From assembly GCA_019695095.1 (NCBI GenBank), contig JAIBAQ010000012.1, forward strand, positions 1-64,000: DNA of 64,000 nucleotides, read 5' to 3'. Position numbers and translations under genes: made by a program. Origin of the DNA: Candidatus Hydrogenedentota bacterium. Lineage in GTDB: Bacteria > Hydrogenedentota > Hydrogenedentia > Hydrogenedentales > SLHB01. Numbering within the stretch: the first letter of the stretch is position 1; the number at the start of each line of letters is the position of its first letter. Under the pieces are notes generated by a model. That model searched no databases. It saw nothing but the letters and a program-made list of their open reading frames with translations, and was not told the origin of the DNA. This document shows positions 61,203 to 64,000 of this stretch, one piece after another.

Positions 61203-62438
61203 TTACGGAGTATTGGGTAATGGTGATTTGGAAGGCCCCATCTCATTCATTTCGAACGCTGTCCACGCGACCTTCGTGCCTGCCTTCCTGCTGCATGTAA
61301 CAATGCGAATTGTGCTGTATGAGCCCGTATCGAACTCGCCTGAATAATCAAGGAAACCGAATTCCTTCGAGGGTCTCACTAGAATGAATGCTGGCGACAG
61401 ATTCTGTTGAGACTCCTTGCTGGAATCTACACCCCATACTGCAACCATTGCGGTCCAATCTGAAAGATTGAGTGCCTTAACGGATAGACGGTAGTGAGTA
61501 TGAGGCTTCAGATTCTCAATCGTCTGCCCGAACTGCTTGTATATGGAATCTGCAACATCCGATTCACGCCAAGTTTGAACCGCCACATAGCCAGGAGCCG
61601 GAGTATTTCCTTTGTAGCGCTCGATTAAGGAGGGCATATTTTGCAGCGTATATCCCACTGCGTGAGTCCAATGAATAGGAAGTCGCTGTCCGTCTGGCCA
61701 ATTCCCCAATCGCCCATTACGAACAAGTGATTCGCTCTGCTCTGGCACACGTGCCAGAGTGAATTTATCCCACACGACCTCGACCGGGAACTGCGAATCC
61801 GCACACAGCGTCACTATACGAATTGTGTCAGACTCTCCAGAGTCGAAGTCTGCCCAATAGTCGACAAGGTCATCAGATTTGCCTACGGTGATTAAAAATG
61901 AATTTATGCGCTCGACCTTCTGGTTTGCGGAATCCACAACAGACCAAACAGCCACCCTTACAACACGACCGGACGGATTCTTTGATTTCAATGTTAGTCG
62001 GTAGCGGGTATTCTTGGCTAAACCGCTCAGCGTCACGCCAAACTGGCGAAACACCGATTCCGCGCCGTCATTCTTGTGCCACGTTTGCTTGACTGCTCTC
62101 CAATTGTCGTATGTACGTCCCTCGTACGGCACAATTGTGCTGGCCTTGTCTTGCCGTGGGTCTTTGGATCCATAAGACCAGTCCTCCGGCAGCTCTTTAT
62201 TACGTAGCCAATTCGAGAAATCTCCGTTTGGAATGAGGTTCGACTCGGAGTACGTTTTGAGTGTGGAAACCTCCAAAGCAGTCTCGTTCACTTGCCCGGA
62301 TTCCGCGACTACTTTCACGGGTTCGGCGGCGGGCGTAGGCAAGGATTCTGTAGCGGCCTTTTTATCCGTTTGAGCACCAGCATATATGCCAATAAACACC
62401 GTCAAGGACACAATGCGCAGAAAGGTTTGATTTCTCAT
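61203..62438 (-). CDS. Secreted protein with two copies of the carbohydrate-binding-like domain
   Basis: 411 residues from ATG at 62438, AGGAG ten bases upstream; a longer frame from 62570 is less likely. Signal peptide cleaves after AGA (22). Residues 67-228 and 237-405 are two copies of one domain: each starts N/R-L-x-x-NG(D/R), has W..D near position 30 and KNTRYRLTLKSKN or KPHTHYRLSVKALN, and ends with a V-x-W strand (PVEVVWDKFTL, TKVAWTAFEM). It is the same domain as in the lipoprotein at 57071. Its function is unknown; carbohydrate binding is the natural guess. Lies just downstream of the second flippase, convergent to it. Confidence 0.7.
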   Translation of the reverse strand: MRNQTFLRIVSLTVFIGIYAGAQTDKKAATESLPTPAAEPVKVVAESGQVNETALEVSTLKTYSESNLIPNGDFSNWLRNKELPEDWSYGSKDPRQDKASTIVPYEGRTYDNWRAVKQTWHKNDGAESVFRQFGVTLSGLAKNTRYRLTLKSKNPSGRVVRVAVWSVVDSANQKVERINSFLITVGKSDDLVDYWADFDSGESDTIRIVTLCADSQFPVEVVWDKFTLARVPEQSESLVRNGRLGNWPDGQRLPIHWTHAVGYTLQNMPSLIERYKGNTPAPGYVAVQTWRESDVADSIYKQFGQTIENLKPHTHYRLSVKALNLSDWTAMVAVWGVDSSKESQQNLSPAFILVRPSKEFGFLDYSGEFDTGSYSTIRIVTCSRKAGTKVAWTAFEMNEMGPSKSPLPNTP

Positions 62439-62535
62439 AATCAGCGGACTCCTGGCACGCATCGGAAGATTAATCAACATTTCTCCATGTCTGGAATGCT
62501 CAGAGTACGGAGAGTAGACCGCAATCTCTCCACGT

Positions 62536-64000
62536 CTACAGATATCCCAAGGCTTCGACTTGTTGTTCAAGTTCGCTCTGGCTGCGAGAGTTCTCGGACT
62601 TTCCCAAGTAAGAGTCGGGGATAAAGCGTAAAGTCGATAGACTCGCTCCGATGTCTTTGGCTCCCTGCTCGATCGTCACCGTAAAAAAGCCATCACTGAT
62701 CTCATACTCTCCGATCGTCACGAGATCGCGGCTTTCTTGAATTCTCGTACTAACAACCAATTTGGGCGCACTATCGGTCTGAGCTGTTACCTTCAATGCA
62801 GAACCTCTCTGAAACGGTCGCAATTCCATTTCTACTCGATAGAAACCGTTGGGAACATCGTACTTCATAGTGATGGGTGGGCAGTCTTCCGTTTCCGGAG
62901 TAGAAGTCAGATTCAAGTAGTTGCACGTCCACTTACTGTCGTCAACACGGTTTTCACTTACAAAAGCTTGAGGGGGTGAGGCAAATGCCGGGGAAACGGG
63001 TAGCGAGAATGGACGAGGCGTAGTTCTGGGCAGGGAGACATACTGATACCACTTGGGAAAAAGCTCGCTGCGCACGTATTTGAGATACGCAGCAACTTCA
63101 TCTGGGAATTCCGAGGCAACATCCTTGCGATTTTCAAGATTGTCGGGAAGCTGCCAAAGGTGAGATGTGTCGGTTTCGGGGAGGTACTCCAGACGGTATT
63201 TCTTGCTTCGAATTGTTATCCAAGTAAGCTTGTCGTCACTGCGGTCAGGAAAGCTAGCTACCACATATCGGCGAGAATCGCTAGAGGGGTTCTCGTGCAT
63301 CAGAGGGACAAGACTCTGCCCGTCTGTAATCGTATTTGTTTCCAATGAAAGCAGTTCTATTAACGTCGGGACAATGTCGACATTTTCGACCAGCTTCGCT
63401 ACCCGCTTTCCAGCAGGAATTCCAGGACCTCGCATGACCAGTGGCACGTGGAACAACTGGTCAACCGTAAGCGAAGGCGGGTGGTCAAGTGTATAACCAT
63501 CTTCGCCAACGCATTCGCCGTGGTCAGCACCAATGACAAGAATTGTGTTCTCATAAATGCCGAGAGACTTCAGCTTCTCAACCAGAATACCGATCTGGTA
63601 GTCCGCCCAAAGAAACCTCCCATCGTAAAGTCCCATGAGATACGACCGGTGCTTAGCGCTAAAGGGCTTTGACGGGTCCGGATTTGCGGCATACTGCCGG
63701 TCCACCCACTGGTCGTAACCTTGTTTAAGGTAGTGCGGAGCATGGGTATCCATCGTATGCAGATACAGAAAGAACGGCTCAGACATTGAAGTTTCCAGCC
63801 ACCTGAATGTCTCGCTATTGATGTCATCGAACTCAGCATAAGCCAGTCCATCCCTCGGACGAACTAAGTTCAATATGTCGAAGTCCTCGTATATCCTGGA
63901 GCCCCGAACGAACCAAGGGTGAGCCGAAAAAGCTACAGCCTTGTAACCGTTTTCGCGCACAATTCCCGGTAACAACTTCTCATCGCTTGGCGGCGTTCTG
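62536..64000 (-). CDS. Sulfatase-family protein (5' part outside the window)
   Basis: The frame is open to the right edge of the window, so the start and the catalytic Cys/Ser motif lie outside; the 488 residues seen are the middle and C terminus. Landmarks: YLHTMDTHAPH, the metal-site TILVIGADHGE, DQLFHVPLVMRGPGIPAGKR and VENVDIVPTLIELL. A beta-rich C-terminal extension (from about residue 300, RPFSLPVSPAF onward) is unlike plain sulfatases; the last residues LEQQVEALGYL are typical of the family end. It likely acts on sulfated or phosphorylated glycans outside the cytosol (signal not visible). Coding strand minus. Confidence 0.87.
   Translation of the reverse strand, partial: RTPPSDEKLLPGIVRENGYKAVAFSAHPWFVRGSRIYEDFDILNLVRPRDGLAYAEFDDINSETFRWLETSMSEPFFLYLHTMDTHAPHYLKQGYDQWVDRQYAANPDPSKPFSAKHRSYLMGLYDGRFLWADYQIGILVEKLKSLGIYENTILVIGADHGECVGEDGYTLDHPPSLTVDQLFHVPLVMRGPGIPAGKRVAKLVENVDIVPTLIELLSLETNTITDGQSLVPLMHENPSSDSRRYVVASFPDRSDDKLTWITIRSKKYRLEYLPETDTSHLWQLPDNLENRKDVASEFPDEVAAYLKYVRSELFPKWYQYVSLPRTTPRPFSLPVSPAFASPPQAFVSENRVDDSKWTCNYLNLTSTPETEDCPPITMKYDVPNGFYRVEMELRPFQRGSALKVTAQTDSAPKLVVSTRIQESRDLVTIGEYEISDGFFTVTIEQGAKDIGASLSTLRFIPDSYLGKSENSRSQSELEQQVEALGYL

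Noticed and set aside
1-64000. CRISPR arrays, rRNA, tRNA genes and origin features
   Set aside because: No evenly spaced repeats or tRNA-like T-arms were found when reading both strands; short tRNAs could still be missed without software.

Overview
The window comes from a Gram-negative bacterium, probably of the Planctomycetes/Hydrogenedentes type. The signs are: a DUF1080 (3-keto-disaccharide hydrolase) secreted protein; two proteins opening with the short 'C..C / GR...C..C' zinc ribbon frequent in those groups; many Sec- and lipoprotein-type exported proteins; Mpl murein recycling; an outer-membrane polysaccharide exporter; and an exosortase/PEP-CTERM system. The phylum call is inference; there is no rRNA or tRNA in the window.

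Layout. 0-5.3 kb is housekeeping: hemF, a MerR-type regulator, an RluA-type pseudouridine synthase, a glutaredoxin-like protein, a DUF1080 protein and mpl. 5.4-16.8 kb holds two GT2 transferases, a translationally coupled oxidoreductase/epimerase/GT4 operon, two zinc-ribbon proteins, another GT4 and a quinone-reductase-type dehydrogenase. 16.9-17.3 kb has no credible gene but has a promoter, many nested or long-range helices and an intrinsic terminator, so I call it a candidate structured RNA of about 375 nt. A dead IS630-type transposase follows (17.8-18.8 kb).

19-43 kb is a large exopolysaccharide locus built as two converging operons meeting at 26.0 kb. The + arm carries a membrane protein, GT4, a nucleotidyltransferase-fold protein, GT2, GT4 and a radical SAM enzyme. 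The - arm runs from 43.3 down to 26.0 kb: a PGT-like/WecG fusion, a Wza-type exporter, a Wzc-type tyrosine kinase, an 869-residue tandem double glycosylphosphotransferase, an alkaline-phosphatase-superfamily protein, a Wzx flippase, GT4, an O-antigen ligase/polymerase, an FkbM methyltransferase and two GT4s. 43.5-56.7 kb is the export and anchoring part: a frameshifted secreted protein, an M11-like metalloprotease, one PEP-CTERM protein with a switch-like mRNA leader, EpsI, exosortase, and two divergent giant TPR proteins of the kind that accompany exosortase. 57-64 kb adds a lipoprotein and a secreted protein sharing one beta-rich domain (three copies in total), a second Wzz-like protein, a second flippase and the 3' part of a sulfatase.

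Taken together, lipid-linked sugar is started by glycosylphosphotransferase(s), extended by many GTs, flipped by Wzx, polymerised, length-controlled by Wzc/Wzz and exported by Wza; the exosortase module would process the PEP-CTERM protein for the same matrix. The points most worth a second look are the candidate RNA at 16.9-17.3 kb, the PEP-CTERM leader that can sequester its own Shine-Dalgarno, and the two proteins carrying degenerate glycosylphosphotransferase domains fused to intact enzymes.
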